This document shows positions 54,393-64,000 of a stretch of 64,000 nt of DNA, piece by piece. Below the pieces are notes generated by a model. That model was not told the origin of the DNA. It saw nothing but the letters and a program-made list of their open reading frames with translations, and ran no database searches. Location: the NCBI RefSeq assembly GCF_009733535.1, contig NZ_SMMI01000006.1, positions 62,001-126,000 of the forward strand, in the 5' to 3' direction. This stretch comes from Sphingobacterium endophyticum (GTDB lineage Bacteria; Bacteroidota; Bacteroidia; Sphingobacteriales; Sphingobacteriaceae). The position numbers and the translations under genes are program-made. The first letter of the stretch is position 1. Every line of letters starts with the position of its first letter.

Positions 54393-55985
54393 TTATTTTG
54401 TTCCACTGTAAGGATTCTGATCTGATTCAGATAGAGCATCATTGTTAACAATTTCCAGCTGAGGAATTTGACACAATAATCTATAGTCATTGGAAGGGAA
54501 AGTTCCAGTTGGATTTGCAGAGTTCGCAACGTATCCATTCAGGTAAGATACCCCCCAAGTATAGTGACCTTCTTTGTAAGAAGCGGTTTCTTGATACCTA
54601 ATTAAAGGTTTCTGCAGTCTTAGCAGGTCATAAAGACCCGTTACACCCTCACATAGAAGTTCTTTCCTTCTCTCGACATAGATAGCTTCAAGCAAGTTTG
54701 TACCAGCTGCTGCCGTTGTTAGATTTTTAACACCTCTAGCTTTTTGAAGTTTTGTTAAATGGGCCAACCCCTGTCCGTTGTTCAACTGAGCTGATGCTTC
54801 CGCCATAATTAACAACATTTCAGAACTTCTCATTAAAGAGATTTCAGGACGTGTATTACTTTGTTTAGCGCCATTTCCATCTCCATAATGCTTATACTTA
54901 TCATAAGCCCATTTCGTAGACCACTCAGCACTTGCATTGTTTGTTCTTTTCCAGAATTGGTATCTATCTTCAGTTTTCTCGAATAGTTGTTCATATTTAC
55001 CGTCTGCGAAGAAATCTAAGAAAGCATAGATTGGACCATCCGTAAAACCTTCGCCATAACTAGCATCTTGATTGTACCAAAAGTTGAACTGAGTACCACC
55101 ACCTAGGTTATTTTGATCTGTAAATTTAACTGCCCAAACGACTTCAGGGTAGTTTTTGCTGATTACATCGTCAAAACCTCCGCGGTATTGTTCTTTTGTC
55201 ATTAATGTAGGGTACTTATTGTAAAGCGCAGTAGATTCAGCTAGTGCTTTTGACCAATCATTCATAACCAAATAAACACGTGCTAACTGACCTGTAACGA
55301 CATCTTGATTAATGAACCATTTACCTTCGCGATCGAATGTATTAAGCAAAGATTTCGCCTCTGTCAGATCCTTCACGATTTGGTCGTAAGTAGCCTGTAC
55401 GGTTGCACGAGGAAGGTTTTGATCTTCAGTAGATGAAAGTCTCAAAATTACGCCGGGTTTTTGTTTGGCGATGGCATAAGTTTGCTGGTAGTTTTGGATC
55501 AGGTGGAAATAACAGATTCCACGGATTGCTTTTGCTTGACCCAGGATAGCATCCTTTGTTGCTTGGTCACCTTGTGCTGTTTCCACATTGTCGATCACGA
55601 TATTCACCTGGTTGATGACTTTATACATCATAGACCAAATGGCATCGGAAAGGCCATTAGCTTGCGTTTTCAGGGGCTCATAACGATAGGCCGTCAATTG
55701 GTTACCGCCCATATTGGTATGGCTAAGTACATCTGAACCACCTAAATCTACATACATTTGAAGGCCAGGAAGACCCGCGTACACACGGTCCGCCCCTTGG
55801 CTATTGAAATATAATTGTTTGTAAGCCGATGTCAGGATCATTTGTAATCCAGAAGTGTTGGATAAGGCAACTTCATCCGAAGTGTCAACTGAAGAACTAG
55901 TCTCCAAAAAGTCACTACAACCGCTATTTAATCCTAGAGCTGCGGCAAGCGCTAATATTTGAATTTTCTTAAATACTTTTTTCAT
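54393..55985 (-). CDS. SusD/RagB-type lipoprotein (530 aa)
   Basis: Lipobox LGLNSGC (Cys23). SusD features are QAKAIRGICYFHLIQNYQQT, 'VTGQLARVYLVMNDWSKALAES' and the C-terminal VERRKELLCEGVTGLYDLLR. It follows its SusC partner by 8 bases. A GH43-like gene downstream suggests a plant-type or arabinose/xylose-containing glycan, but that gene is separately promoted. Confidence 0.92.
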   Translation of the reverse strand: MKKVFKKIQILALAAALGLNSGCSDFLETSSSVDTSDEVALSNTSGLQMILTSAYKQLYFNSQGADRVYAGLPGLQMYVDLGGSDVLSHTNMGGNQLTAYRYEPLKTQANGLSDAIWSMMYKVINQVNIVIDNVETAQGDQATKDAILGQAKAIRGICYFHLIQNYQQTYAIAKQKPGVILRLSSTEDQNLPRATVQATYDQIVKDLTEAKSLLNTFDREGKWFINQDVVTGQLARVYLVMNDWSKALAESTALYNKYPTLMTKEQYRGGFDDVISKNYPEVVWAVKFTDQNNLGGGTQFNFWYNQDASYGEGFTDGPIYAFLDFFADGKYEQLFEKTEDRYQFWKRTNNASAEWSTKWAYDKYKHYGDGNGAKQSNTRPEISLMRSSEMLLIMAEASAQLNNGQGLAHLTKLQKARGVKNLTTAAAGTNLLEAIYVERRKELLCEGVTGLYDLLRLQKPLIRYQETASYKEGHYTWGVSYLNGYVANSANPTGTFPSNDYRLLCQIPQLEIVNNDALSESDQNPYSGTK

Positions 55986-55993
55986 GACTCGAA

Positions 55994-58900
55994 TTAAAAT
56001 GAGATCTGTAAACCACCTGTATAAACTCTTCTAGAACCTTGAATACCATTATCAGTATCTGCACTACCATTGTAATTGTTACCGGATAAACCAGTTTCAG
56101 GATCCGAATATCTATTTTTCGCGGCACCGAAGGTTAATAGGTTGTCTCCTGAAACAAAGACTCTAACATTGGACAATGACATTCTTTCCAATAATGTTTT
56201 TGGAAGGTTATATCCTAAAGTCACGTTTCTCAATCTCAAGTAATCATTTTTGAATACATAGAAATCAGAAGCTTTTCTTGTGCTTGAATAATCGTCGTTA
56301 GACCATTTGGGCAATAATGCATTGTCACCGGGTTTTTTCCATCTGTCTTCCACCAGGTCTTGGATTACACCAACCCCTCCTCGCAATGCGGTACGCTCAA
56401 TATAACCATAGTCATACATATGACCTCCGATTGAATAGTAAAGCATGAACGAAAGGTCTAGACCTTTATAGCTGAAGCTATTTGTCAAGGCACCGAATGC
56501 CTTTGGAAGAGCAGAACCTACATATTGATAATCATCAGTTGTTACTAAACTATAGTCTTCAGTAATATCCCAATTGTTATTATCTCCCTTGATATAGTAC
56601 TGCATATTACCTGTTTCGGTATTCACACCAGCATTTTTAACCATATAGAATTCAAAAAGTGATTTACCTTCTTCTACTTTATATCCCGCTGTTCTGTTTT
56701 CGTAAGTAAATGCTCCTGTAGGCAAGTAAGTGATTTCGTTTTTCAATGTTGAAATATTGAAATCTGCTTTCCAGTTGAAGTTTTCTTTACGAATTACATC
56801 TGCGGAAAGGGTAAATTCAATTCCTCTATTCGTCAAGTTACCAAGGTTGGTGTTCTGACCAATTGCAGAACCTACTTGCGCCGATAATGGGAAATCCTTA
56901 TAGAACAATAAGTCTAACGCATTCCGGTGGTAATATTCGATTGTACCATTGATTCTGTTGAATAGACCAAAGTCAAGGCCGACGTTATATTGTTGGTTTT
57001 TTTCCCAGATTAAATTTGGAGTAGCAACCGCCGAAGGTCTTAAACCAGCAACAGTATACAGGTCATCGGAAGAATATACACCTTGGTAAGCATAAAGAAT
57101 CTCTCCACCAGAAATACCCGCGGAATTACGCATAATCAATTTATCATTACCAGTTGTACCATAACTAGCGCGTAATGATAAGTTGTTTAACCAAGTAGCA
57201 TCTTTCAAGAAATCCTCTTGGCTGATTCTCCAGGACAAACCACCTGAGAAAAAGTTACCCCAACGGTTATCCGGACTGAACCTTGAAGAACCATCACGAC
57301 GAACAGATCCCGACACGAAATACTTGTTATTATAGTTATAGTCGATTTTACCTAAGTAAGATAATAGGGCATAACGGTCTCTCAAAGAGCTGTTGCTCCA
57401 GTTCCTAGTTGTAGAACCTAACTCAAACTGCCCCATTTGCATAATACCTTCACCATAGGCCGTATCATAATAATAGTTTTTAGAGTATGATTCCTGACCT
57501 GCTAATGCTGAGAAATTATGCAGTCCAAAGCTTTGTTCCCAACTTAAGATATTATTGAAAGTAACAGACTTCGTATCAGAATTGGATCTAGTTGCATTAC
57601 CGCCATTGGTGATAACTGTAATGCCATAAGGTGCCTGTTGTGACGCGTCATGTATCGCTGATCCATAACCGAAGAATTTATAAATATTGTTATCAATACC
57701 CAAGGAGGTTTTGAACTTCAAATTGAATGGAAGAGTGAAATCCGCAAAGAATCTTGAGGAAATCATATTTCTCATGTTATTATTGAAGGACTCATCATTA
57801 GGATTGTCCCAATAATCACCACCATTGTTCAATACCTGAATTCCAAAGAAGTTGTTGGTATAAGAACCATAGTCGAACATTCTTTCACCGGTTTTTTGAG
57901 AATAAACCCAATCCGTATTATCCACATTTCTCAACCAAGGCGATTGTAAGGTATTGGTAAATACCAATGCTCTTGATGCACCGGATAAGTTCTGTTTGGA
58001 ACCTGAATAGGATAAGTTACCACCAACCTGTAACCAATCTGTAATTTGAGAAGTTACATTAGCTCTAAAATTATGACGTTTAAAGTATTGGCGGCTTGCA
58101 AAACCATTATCATCCAGGTATCCTGCGGAAAGGAAATAGTTTGTTTTTCCTTCATTTGCTGTACCGCTTAAATCAACGGTATAATCCTGTCTTAATTTTC
58201 TTGAGAAAACAGCACCATAGAAATCGTAATCACTTTCATTCCAGATCATTTTCAGGTTTGGATTTACGAAAGGGTTACCTTTACCATCATGCAATACGTA
58301 GTTTTCATTAATGTTCTGGAATGGAGAAACATATGAATTTTGACCATCCGTAGTTTTTACTGCCTTCAATAATTTACCTAAAAGGTTTGTTGAAGCCCAG
58401 TCTCCGGCGGCTTGTTCGCTAAGTCCATACTTATAGAATTGGTCATTGTACATACCTTCCCAAGTATTCAGCAATTGCTCATAAGGATTAGCCTTTGTAG
58501 GGTTTACCACGGCATTATCAGCTGTTCCCCAAGTCGATCTAAAATTGATTTGAGGCTTGCTAGATTTTCCTTTTTTAGTTGTAATTACGACAACACCATT
58601 TGCTGCACGAGAACCATAAAGAGAAGACGCCGCTGCATCTTTCAATACAGTAATTGACTCAATATCATTTTGAGCGATTGAGTTTAATTGACCATCGAAA
58701 GGCATTCCATCGACAACATAAAGTGGATTTGAAGATCCCGACATGGAGGAAATACCACGGATTTGGATACGCGTATCACCACCCGGATTACCTTCGTTGT
58801 TTGTTACATTCACACCGGCACTAGCACCCTGCAGAGCTTCCGCAAAACCAGATCCTGAGATTTTTTCAATCTGTTCTGATTTCACAACTGATGCAGAACC

Positions 58901-59293
58901 AGTAAAGGTAGACTTTTTAGTTGTTCCATAAGCAACTACGACCACCTCATCAAGGTCAGCCATCGTTGATTCTAGGCTAATGTTTAGGTTTGTTTGATTG
59001 TTGATGACTACCTCTTGTGTTTTGTAGCCAATGAAGCTAATTACTAAGGTAGATCCGCTTTTAACGTCTGATAAGCTAAAATGACCGTTAGCATCAGAAA
59101 AAGTAGAAATCCCCGTTCCCTTCACCGTGATCGAAGCACCAGCAACCGGCCCGTTATCATCACGGATAGTCCCCTCAAGTTTAGACTGTAACCAAGGACT
59201 GTGTACATTATTTGCATGAGCAAATGATGAACTTGCACTTCCCAAGGTTGCAGCCATAATCAAATACTTGATTAAAGCAGTTTTGTTTGTCAT
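55994..59293 (-). CDS. SusC-type TonB-dependent receptor (1099 aa)
   Basis: Signal peptide (ending SSFAHA), a carboxypeptidase-regulatory-like domain (about 37-115, LEGTIRDDNGPVAGASITVK), TonB-box-like DEVVVVAYG, plug (IQIRGISSMSGSSNPLYVVD; VLKDAAASSLYGSRAANGVV) and a barrel ending TGGLQISF. No STN domain. Transports an oligosaccharide together with the SusD 8 bases downstream. Ligand unknown. Confidence 0.94.
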   Translation of the reverse strand: MTNKTALIKYLIMAATLGSASSSFAHANNVHSPWLQSKLEGTIRDDNGPVAGASITVKGTGISTFSDANGHFSLSDVKSGSTLVISFIGYKTQEVVINNQTNLNISLESTMADLDEVVVVAYGTTKKSTFTGSASVVKSEQIEKISGSGFAEALQGASAGVNVTNNEGNPGGDTRIQIRGISSMSGSSNPLYVVDGMPFDGQLNSIAQNDIESITVLKDAAASSLYGSRAANGVVVITTKKGKSSKPQINFRSTWGTADNAVVNPTKANPYEQLLNTWEGMYNDQFYKYGLSEQAAGDWASTNLLGKLLKAVKTTDGQNSYVSPFQNINENYVLHDGKGNPFVNPNLKMIWNESDYDFYGAVFSRKLRQDYTVDLSGTANEGKTNYFLSAGYLDDNGFASRQYFKRHNFRANVTSQITDWLQVGGNLSYSGSKQNLSGASRALVFTNTLQSPWLRNVDNTDWVYSQKTGERMFDYGSYTNNFFGIQVLNNGGDYWDNPNDESFNNNMRNMISSRFFADFTLPFNLKFKTSLGIDNNIYKFFGYGSAIHDASQQAPYGITVITNGGNATRSNSDTKSVTFNNILSWEQSFGLHNFSALAGQESYSKNYYYDTAYGEGIMQMGQFELGSTTRNWSNSSLRDRYALLSYLGKIDYNYNNKYFVSGSVRRDGSSRFSPDNRWGNFFSGGLSWRISQEDFLKDATWLNNLSLRASYGTTGNDKLIMRNSAGISGGEILYAYQGVYSSDDLYTVAGLRPSAVATPNLIWEKNQQYNVGLDFGLFNRINGTIEYYHRNALDLLFYKDFPLSAQVGSAIGQNTNLGNLTNRGIEFTLSADVIRKENFNWKADFNISTLKNEITYLPTGAFTYENRTAGYKVEEGKSLFEFYMVKNAGVNTETGNMQYYIKGDNNNWDITEDYSLVTTDDYQYVGSALPKAFGALTNSFSYKGLDLSFMLYYSIGGHMYDYGYIERTALRGGVGVIQDLVEDRWKKPGDNALLPKWSNDDYSSTRKASDFYVFKNDYLRLRNVTLGYNLPKTLLERMSLSNVRVFVSGDNLLTFGAAKNRYSDPETGLSGNNYNGSADTDNGIQGSRRVYTGGLQISF

Positions 59294-59331
59294 TGAAGTA
59301 TGTTGTTAGGTTGAATTTTGTTATTCGGGTG

Positions 59332-59360
59332 CAAAACTATTAATTTTTCTGAGGTTTCAA
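59332..59360 (-). promoter_or_regulatory. Promoter of the third SusCD operon
   Basis: On the minus strand GTTG, an 18-base spacer, then TAGTTTTG (59339-59332), a match to TAnnTTTG, about 39 bases before the SusC start. Confidence 0.5.
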
Positions 59361-59571
59361 CAGAATTTGTCAAATAATGTTAAATTATCGTTAAGAAATT
59401 GGAACAAAGTAAGGCTACTAGGCCTTTAAGAGGCAAGTATTTGAATAACAACAGAATAAAAAAGCAATAAAAATTAAAATTTGATTGTAAAATCGGATTT
59501 ATTACAAGTCAATAAAACACAAATAGTCGTAATTACATGTATTTAATGTAACATTTGAAATTATTTTATCC

Positions 59572-61548
59572 CTAAACGGCAAGTTCAATGTTCACAATGG
59601 TACCTTCACCCGGCATCACGTCATAATCTAAGGTCCCTCTCATAAGATTTACACGATTTTGAATATTACCTAATCCCATTCCATTTGATTTCTGAGCTAG
59701 CTTGAGATCAAATCCTTTACCATTATCTTCAACGGTTATCAGGATTTGATTTTCATTTTGCAGGCATTGTACCAGAATATGATCGGCATCGGCATGTTTC
59801 AGGGCATTTCCGAGGAGCTCTTGAATAATTCGATAAATATTAATTTGATAATGTTGATTTAATCTTTGATCCAAACCGTCTGTCTGGAGTTCTATTCTGG
59901 TTTTATGGTTTGAAAGGGCCGTGCACAGGTCTCTAAGAGCAACCGCCAGCCCGTTGCGGAGCAGATTCGCTGGCATCATATTGTGGGCAATTCTTCGGAG
60001 TTCGACAATGGATCGGTCGAGTTGGTCAACCGAGTTTTCAATTTCCGAGCTTCCCACTTGTGCCTGAACCCCTGACAACTTCATCCTGATACCCGATAAG
60101 GCGCCTCCAAGTCCGTCATGCAAATCCTGTGCAATGCGTTGCCTTTCTTTATCCTCGCCTTCCAAGAACGCTTTAGTCACCCGGAGTTCCTGCTGCTGTT
60201 CCACTTCCTTAAGCTTAAATGCATTGGCACGTTTTTGATTTTTAAGGATATCATTCAGATAAAGAATGGCCAATAAAAAAACTGCGGCGCCTACAGCTAG
60301 GAGCCAAACCCAAAGACTTTGGTTCTTTTGAACCAGTTCAGCGGCTTTATTTTCTGCCTGTAATTGGTTTATCTTCTGTTCTTTTTCTGCAGTTTGATAT
60401 TTGGTTTCCATATCCAACATATCCTTTTTATATCCTGCAGTATGCAGGCTGTCACTAATGGCAATATATTTTTGAGACCATTCATAAGCTGCCTGCATGT
60501 TACCCACCTGCGCATAGGCTTCGGCCAATAGGTTTGCATAAGAGTTGCGATCGGCCGGTAGGAGGATTGTACTTTTAAGCAGGTCTTGCATTACATCTAT
60601 AGCTTCATTGTTCCTTCCCATTAACCTTAAGGTGTGGAACTTCGCGAATTTGGAGCGATTGATATAAAAGTTCTCCTGTATTCCACCTTGAAATGCTATT
60701 GCTTTGTTAAAGCTTTTTAATGCCTGCTCGTAATCACCTATTTTTTCATAATAAACACCTTCAGGATAATAATAAATTAAGAAAACATTGGATTTCGGAT
60801 AATCTCTGAGGACAGAATGTGCAGCATCTAAATACATTTTACTTTCGGGATATTCCTCGAGATATATATTATTTTCGGCGAGGATCAGGGTAACCTCAAG
60901 AATACCTTCCAATTTTGTTATTTCACTTTCTGAAGGCGCTTCTTTAAAAAGGTGAAGGGCTTTTTTCAGGTATTCATTTGCTCTTTTGCGCTCCTTAGCA
61001 TTAATCAAGCTGGTAGCGACAAACTTATTGGCATTTCCTTCTGTAAATTTATCTTTAGATTCGATGGCCAGTGGAAGAGCATGATTGATATAGGCCTCTA
61101 ACCCACCTTTTTCGTTTCCGGTCAATTGTTGGATAATACCCCTGATTAACCATATTCCGGATTGCGCTTTTTTTGATTCAAAATGGTTTACGGTTTTTAA
61201 AAGACTATCTCCAAGATTTATCTTGGTCTCAATGGTTGGAAAATCTACAACCCCCAACTCAAGATAAGCTTCAAAGTATTTTGATGCCCCCACGAGAAAG
61301 TTATCCCCTTTTGCGAGGGATATACCCTGTTGAAGGCGTTGTTTTGCCAAATCCATATTTCCGTACTTTTTATAGAAATTAGCGAGCCGAAAAGCGGTCA
61401 TGGCCTTGGCGCTGTCCGTTTTTCCCTCCATAAGTCTTTGTTCCAACTTCTGCAGATAAGGGCCATCCTCCACCAGTTTGACAGGTAGCTGTGCATTAGA
61501 TTTGATTCCAGAACAAAGAAGACAGCAAAGTAGGATTAGGTATTTCAT
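59572..61548 (-). CDS. TPR-containing sensor histidine kinase (HisKA_3/NarX type)
   Basis: The 658-residue protein has a signal peptide (1-19), a long periplasmic TPR region (about 30-400), a coiled coil, one membrane helix (about 412-432, SLWVWLLAVGAAVFLLAILYL), the H-box RIAQDLHDGLGGALSGIRMK (His in LHDG) and a HATPase domain with LLGNALKHADAD, VEDNGKGFD and GMGLGNIQNRV. The LHDGLGG form pairs with NarL/LuxR-type response regulators. None is adjacent, so the partner is elsewhere. It is read away from the SusCD genes' promoter side, in the same direction. Confidence 0.93.
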   Translation of the reverse strand: MKYLILLCCLLCSGIKSNAQLPVKLVEDGPYLQKLEQRLMEGKTDSAKAMTAFRLANFYKKYGNMDLAKQRLQQGISLAKGDNFLVGASKYFEAYLELGVVDFPTIETKINLGDSLLKTVNHFESKKAQSGIWLIRGIIQQLTGNEKGGLEAYINHALPLAIESKDKFTEGNANKFVATSLINAKERKRANEYLKKALHLFKEAPSESEITKLEGILEVTLILAENNIYLEEYPESKMYLDAAHSVLRDYPKSNVFLIYYYPEGVYYEKIGDYEQALKSFNKAIAFQGGIQENFYINRSKFAKFHTLRLMGRNNEAIDVMQDLLKSTILLPADRNSYANLLAEAYAQVGNMQAAYEWSQKYIAISDSLHTAGYKKDMLDMETKYQTAEKEQKINQLQAENKAAELVQKNQSLWVWLLAVGAAVFLLAILYLNDILKNQKRANAFKLKEVEQQQELRVTKAFLEGEDKERQRIAQDLHDGLGGALSGIRMKLSGVQAQVGSSEIENSVDQLDRSIVELRRIAHNMMPANLLRNGLAVALRDLCTALSNHKTRIELQTDGLDQRLNQHYQINIYRIIQELLGNALKHADADHILVQCLQNENQILITVEDNGKGFDLKLAQKSNGMGLGNIQNRVNLMRGTLDYDVMPGEGTIVNIELAV

Positions 61549-61743
61549 AAAAGAGAACAGTCAGTTTTTACTTATACATAGTTGTGTCATAACTAAGATA
61601 TTGAATTAGGACGAAATGTTCAAGGGAATCAGGTCTTATAAATTTTAGAAGGAATTAAAATTTAGAGAAAACACAGCAACATTCGGATTTTTTATGGGTT
61701 GAGAAATTCAGAAATTTAGTTTTGAGAAATTATAAGGATTAAG

Positions 61744-62457
61744 ATGATTGAACTGTCACAAAAAATAGCGGATTTAGATTGGAATTTAATTAGGGATTCG
61801 ATGCATCAAAAAGGGTATGCAGTCATTGAGCAACTATTAACAGAGTCAGAATGTAAAGACATAATCAATCTATATCAACAGGAGGAATTATACAGAAAAA
61901 CGGTAGTGATGGCACGATATCGATTTGGTTTAGGGGAGTACAAATACTTTAACTATCCGCTTCCGTCCATCATTGATAATTTGCGAAAGGGGGTCTACCC
62001 ATACCTTGCACCAATAGCAAATGAATGGTTTAGCGCATTGAAGCTCAATAAAATGTTTCCCATGGAACATTCGGAGTTAATAAATGAATGTAAAGCCAAT
62101 GGTCAACATGAGGCGACTGTATTAATTCTTCGATATTCTGAAGGGGGATTCAACACTTTGCATCAAGATTTATATGGAGAGGTTTTTTTTCCGCTCCAAA
62201 TGGTTTTATGTTTAAATAAGCCTGAAGAAGATTATACGGGTGGTGAATTTGTGATAACACAGCAGGTTCCTCGCGCCCAATCCAAGGCGATTGTACTAAA
62301 ACCCAAGCAAGGAGATGCATTAATATTTACGACGAATTTCAAGCCTGAAAGGGGAAGTAAGGGATATTATCGGGTAAATATGAAACATGGTGTCAGTGAG
62401 GTCAAGACTGGAATTAGACATACATTGGGAATTATCTTTCATGATGCATTAAGTTAA
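61744..62457 (+). CDS. 2OG-Fe(II) oxygenase (COG3826/DUF2086-like)
   Basis: The 237-residue enzyme has the metal triad H140, D142 (TLHQDLYGE) and H215 (MKHGVSEV), with R225 (GIRHTLG) placed to hold 2-oxoglutarate. TGGEFVI and 'PKQGDALIFTTNF' are the usual jelly-roll strands. The family is close to prolyl hydroxylase-type oxygenases rather than classical AlkB. An Ada-type metal-binding protein starts 1 base after its stop, so the two are cotranslated and may act together in an alkylation response. Confidence 0.87.
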   Translation: MIELSQKIADLDWNLIRDSMHQKGYAVIEQLLTESECKDIINLYQQEELYRKTVVMARYRFGLGEYKYFNYPLPSIIDNLRKGVYPYLAPIANEWFSALKLNKMFPMEHSELINECKANGQHEATVLILRYSEGGFNTLHQDLYGEVFFPLQMVLCLNKPEEDYTGGEFVITQQVPRAQSKAIVLKPKQGDALIFTTNFKPERGSKGYYRVNMKHGVSEVKTGIRHTLGIIFHDALS

Positions 62458-62458
62458 T

Positions 62459-62701
62459 ATGATCGAACATCAAAACATTTCGGACGAAAAGCTCAGAACC
62501 TTAATTAGATCTGGGGCAATAAAATCTGGAGGCAATCAGCATTTAAAGATATATGGCACACTGGACTGTAAATCAGGGAAAAGGATGAAAAGAGTAAACC
62601 GAGTATTTTTTGAAACGGAGGAAGATGCTCTTGAACATGGTTTTCGTCCTTGTGGGAGCTGTATGCACAAGAAATATTTGGAATGGACGAAATGTCTATA
62701 G
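62459..62701 (+). CDS. Stand-alone Ada-type metal-binding domain protein
   Basis: The 80-residue protein matches the Ada N-terminal zinc domain in IYGTLDCKSGKRMKRVNRVF and GFRPCGSC. Cys37, Cys65 and Cys68 align with three of Ada's four zinc ligands; the place of the fourth (Ada C42) is Lys41. It has no methyltransferase or AraC domain. Zinc binding with another fourth ligand, perhaps His or Cys79, is possible. It overlaps the 3' end of the opposing helicase gene by 6 bases. Confidence 0.85.
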   Translation: MIEHQNISDEKLRTLIRSGAIKSGGNQHLKIYGTLDCKSGKRMKRVNRVFFETEEDALEHGFRPCGSCMHKKYLEWTKCL

Positions 62702-64000
62702 CAATCCTAATAATTCATCCTTACTTAAATTATTGAAAAATGAGTTTTCGGTCTGTACCAAATCCTGAGCAAGCTTACTTTTCCTATCTTGGAGTTTCAT
62801 TATTTTTTCTTCGATACTGTTGGAACAAATCAATCGAACAGCAACAACATTTTTGTTTTGTCCGATTCTATAGGAACGATCTATTGCCTGATTTTCAGCG
62901 GCAGGATTCCACCATGGATCCACTAAATAGACATAATCTGCTGCAGTTAGATTGAGTCCCACCCCTCCTGCTTTTAGGCTTATCAAAAATACCCGTACTT
63001 CTTGATTATTCTGAAAATTATGCACTTTGTTGCCACGATTTTTTGTTTGACCGGTAAGGTATTCAAAAGGTATACCCTTAGATTCTAATTCTATTTTGAT
63101 CAAGTCCAACATCCCAACAAATTGAGAGAAAACCAGAATTTTATGATCCTGAGACTTATTTTCAATTTGTTCAAGTAGCACCTTTATCTTTACGGCATTA
63201 TCACCCGAATGACCATCTCCTAACAGAATTGGCGAATTACATATCTGCCTTAATTTCGTTAATCCAGCAAGGACGTGCATACTGTTATCCTGGATATCAT
63301 TTTCTTCATTTGCAGCAATAAACTCCCGCAATTGTGCTTCATAAGATTCATAGATCTTTCGCTGTTCACTATCCATTTCACAGTAAATAAGCATTTCCGT
63401 TTTTTCAGGAAGTTCCTTAACCACTTGCTTTTTGGTTCTTCGAAGGACAAAAGGTTGAATCTTTTCTTGTAGTTCGACTGCTCTTTTGCTGTATTGGAAT
63501 TGATCTATTGGGATCGCATAAGTGTCCTTAAAGAATTGCTTACTTCCAAGAAGGCCCGGACAAGCAAAAGAAAGCTGACCATAGATGTCGAAGGTATTAT
63601 TTTCAACAGGAGTACCTGTCAAGACGATTCTGTTTCTTGCATTTAGGAGTCGGGCTGCCTTATATCGTTCAGAGTTAGGGTTTTTTATCGCTTGCGATTC
63701 ATCCAGGAAGATATAGTTGAATTTAAACTCTTTGAGAAAGCGAATATCTGAAAGCAACATCCCATATGTAGTTAAAATCACATCGTGGTTTTCAAATGCT
63801 TTAGTGCTTTTATTCCTGTCGGGTCCATAATGTTTCCAAATCTTTAAGGATGGGGCAAATTTTTCTATTTCCTCTGTCCAATTAAACAGCAAAGAAGTAG
63901 GGACCACGATCAGATTTGGTTGAGGGCCATGTTTCTCTTTTTGGGAAAGTATAAATGCAATAACCTGAATTGTTTTTCCAAGCCCCATATCATCTGCCAA
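62696..64000 (-). CDS. SNF2/RapA-type helicase, C-terminal part (5' end outside window)
   Basis: The frame is open to the window edge. The visible 434 residues begin at motif I (DDMGLGKT) and contain motif II as DESQ (FLDESQAIKN), TGTPVENN (motif III), and the C-terminal helicase lobe with ILVFSQFVGML, LISLKAGGVGLNL, DPWWNPAAENQAIDRSYRIG (motifs V-VI). DESQ in place of DEAH/DEAQ is within family variation. The N-terminal part, often a SWIM zinc finger in Bacteroidota, lies beyond the window. Confidence 0.92.
   Translation of the reverse strand: MADDMGLGKTIQVIAFILSQKEKHGPQPNLIVVPTSLLFNWTEEIEKFAPSLKIWKHYGPDRNKSTKAFENHDVILTTYGMLLSDIRFLKEFKFNYIFLDESQAIKNPNSERYKAARLLNARNRIVLTGTPVENNTFDIYGQLSFACPGLLGSKQFFKDTYAIPIDQFQYSKRAVELQEKIQPFVLRRTKKQVVKELPEKTEMLIYCEMDSEQRKIYESYEAQLREFIAANEENDIQDNSMHVLAGLTKLRQICNSPILLGDGHSGDNAVKIKVLLEQIENKSQDHKILVFSQFVGMLDLIKIELESKGIPFEYLTGQTKNRGNKVHNFQNNQEVRVFLISLKAGGVGLNLTAADYVYLVDPWWNPAAENQAIDRSYRIGQNKNVVAVRLICSNSIEEKIMKLQDRKSKLAQDLVQTENSFFNNLSKDELLGLL

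Noticed and set aside
1..64000. Stop-codon reassignment as explanation of the single-stop genes
   Set aside because: TAA, TGA and TAG all appear as interrupters, and all are used as normal terminators elsewhere in the window.

Overview
The window looks like a chromosome segment from a Sphingobacteriaceae-type Bacteroidota (Sphingobacterium or Pedobacter-like). The evidence is three SusC/SusD pairs, a FecR/ECF-sigma surface-signalling unit, a fimbrillin-type lipoprotein, promoters of the TAnnTTTG type, few Shine-Dalgarno sequences, and remains of a CTnDOT-type conjugative element (rteC). The genus is inferred from gene content only.

Layout. 1-0.9 kb: end of a sensor protein and a one-domain response regulator. 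2.0-3.9 kb: a fimbrillin-like lipoprotein preceded by a 56-codon small gene. 5.1-7.5 kb: a FtsX/MacB-type ABC permease cut by one in-frame TAA. 7.8-18.1 kb: a seven-gene sialic acid operon (SusC, SusD, secreted sialidase, FadR-type GntR regulator, N-acetylneuraminate lyase, kelch mutarotase, MFS importer) driven by a clear promoter with a perfect 17-bp palindrome at the expected transcription start. 18.1-21.1 kb: AT-rich accessory and membrane genes plus dgkA.

21.2-36.7 kb is a probable integrated island. It starts with the tail of a conjugation-type gene, ends with a broken rteC, and abuts a tRNA-Lys whose 3' end faces it. Its cargo is a redox/electrophile-response set: TetR with its operator, Crp/Fnr, Old Yellow Enzyme, RidA-like, AraC, porin-like protein, imine-reductase-like enzyme, DoxX, LysE, AhpD-like, ABM, flavin reductase, NTF2-fold proteins, alpha/beta hydrolase, an ECF41-type sigma factor and an azoreductase. 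Two promoter-like sites of the ECF41 type with identical spacing lie in front of two of its transcription units. Between rteC and the tRNA are two tandem 64-nt hairpin repeats whose stems differ by compensatory changes.

36.9-64 kb: a GT-D glycosyltransferase, a calcineurin-like phosphoesterase with a decayed relative beside it, an ECF sigma/FecR/STN-SusC/SusD system, a tricorn-like S41 protease, an MFS permease, a GH43-like enzyme next to a third SusC/SusD pair, a TPR histidine kinase, a 2OG-Fe(II) oxygenase with an Ada-type metal-binding protein, and the C-terminal part of a SNF2 helicase running off the end.

A recurring feature is single-codon gene breakage: three otherwise well-preserved genes (ABC permease, rteC, ABM-domain protein) each carry exactly one in-frame stop.
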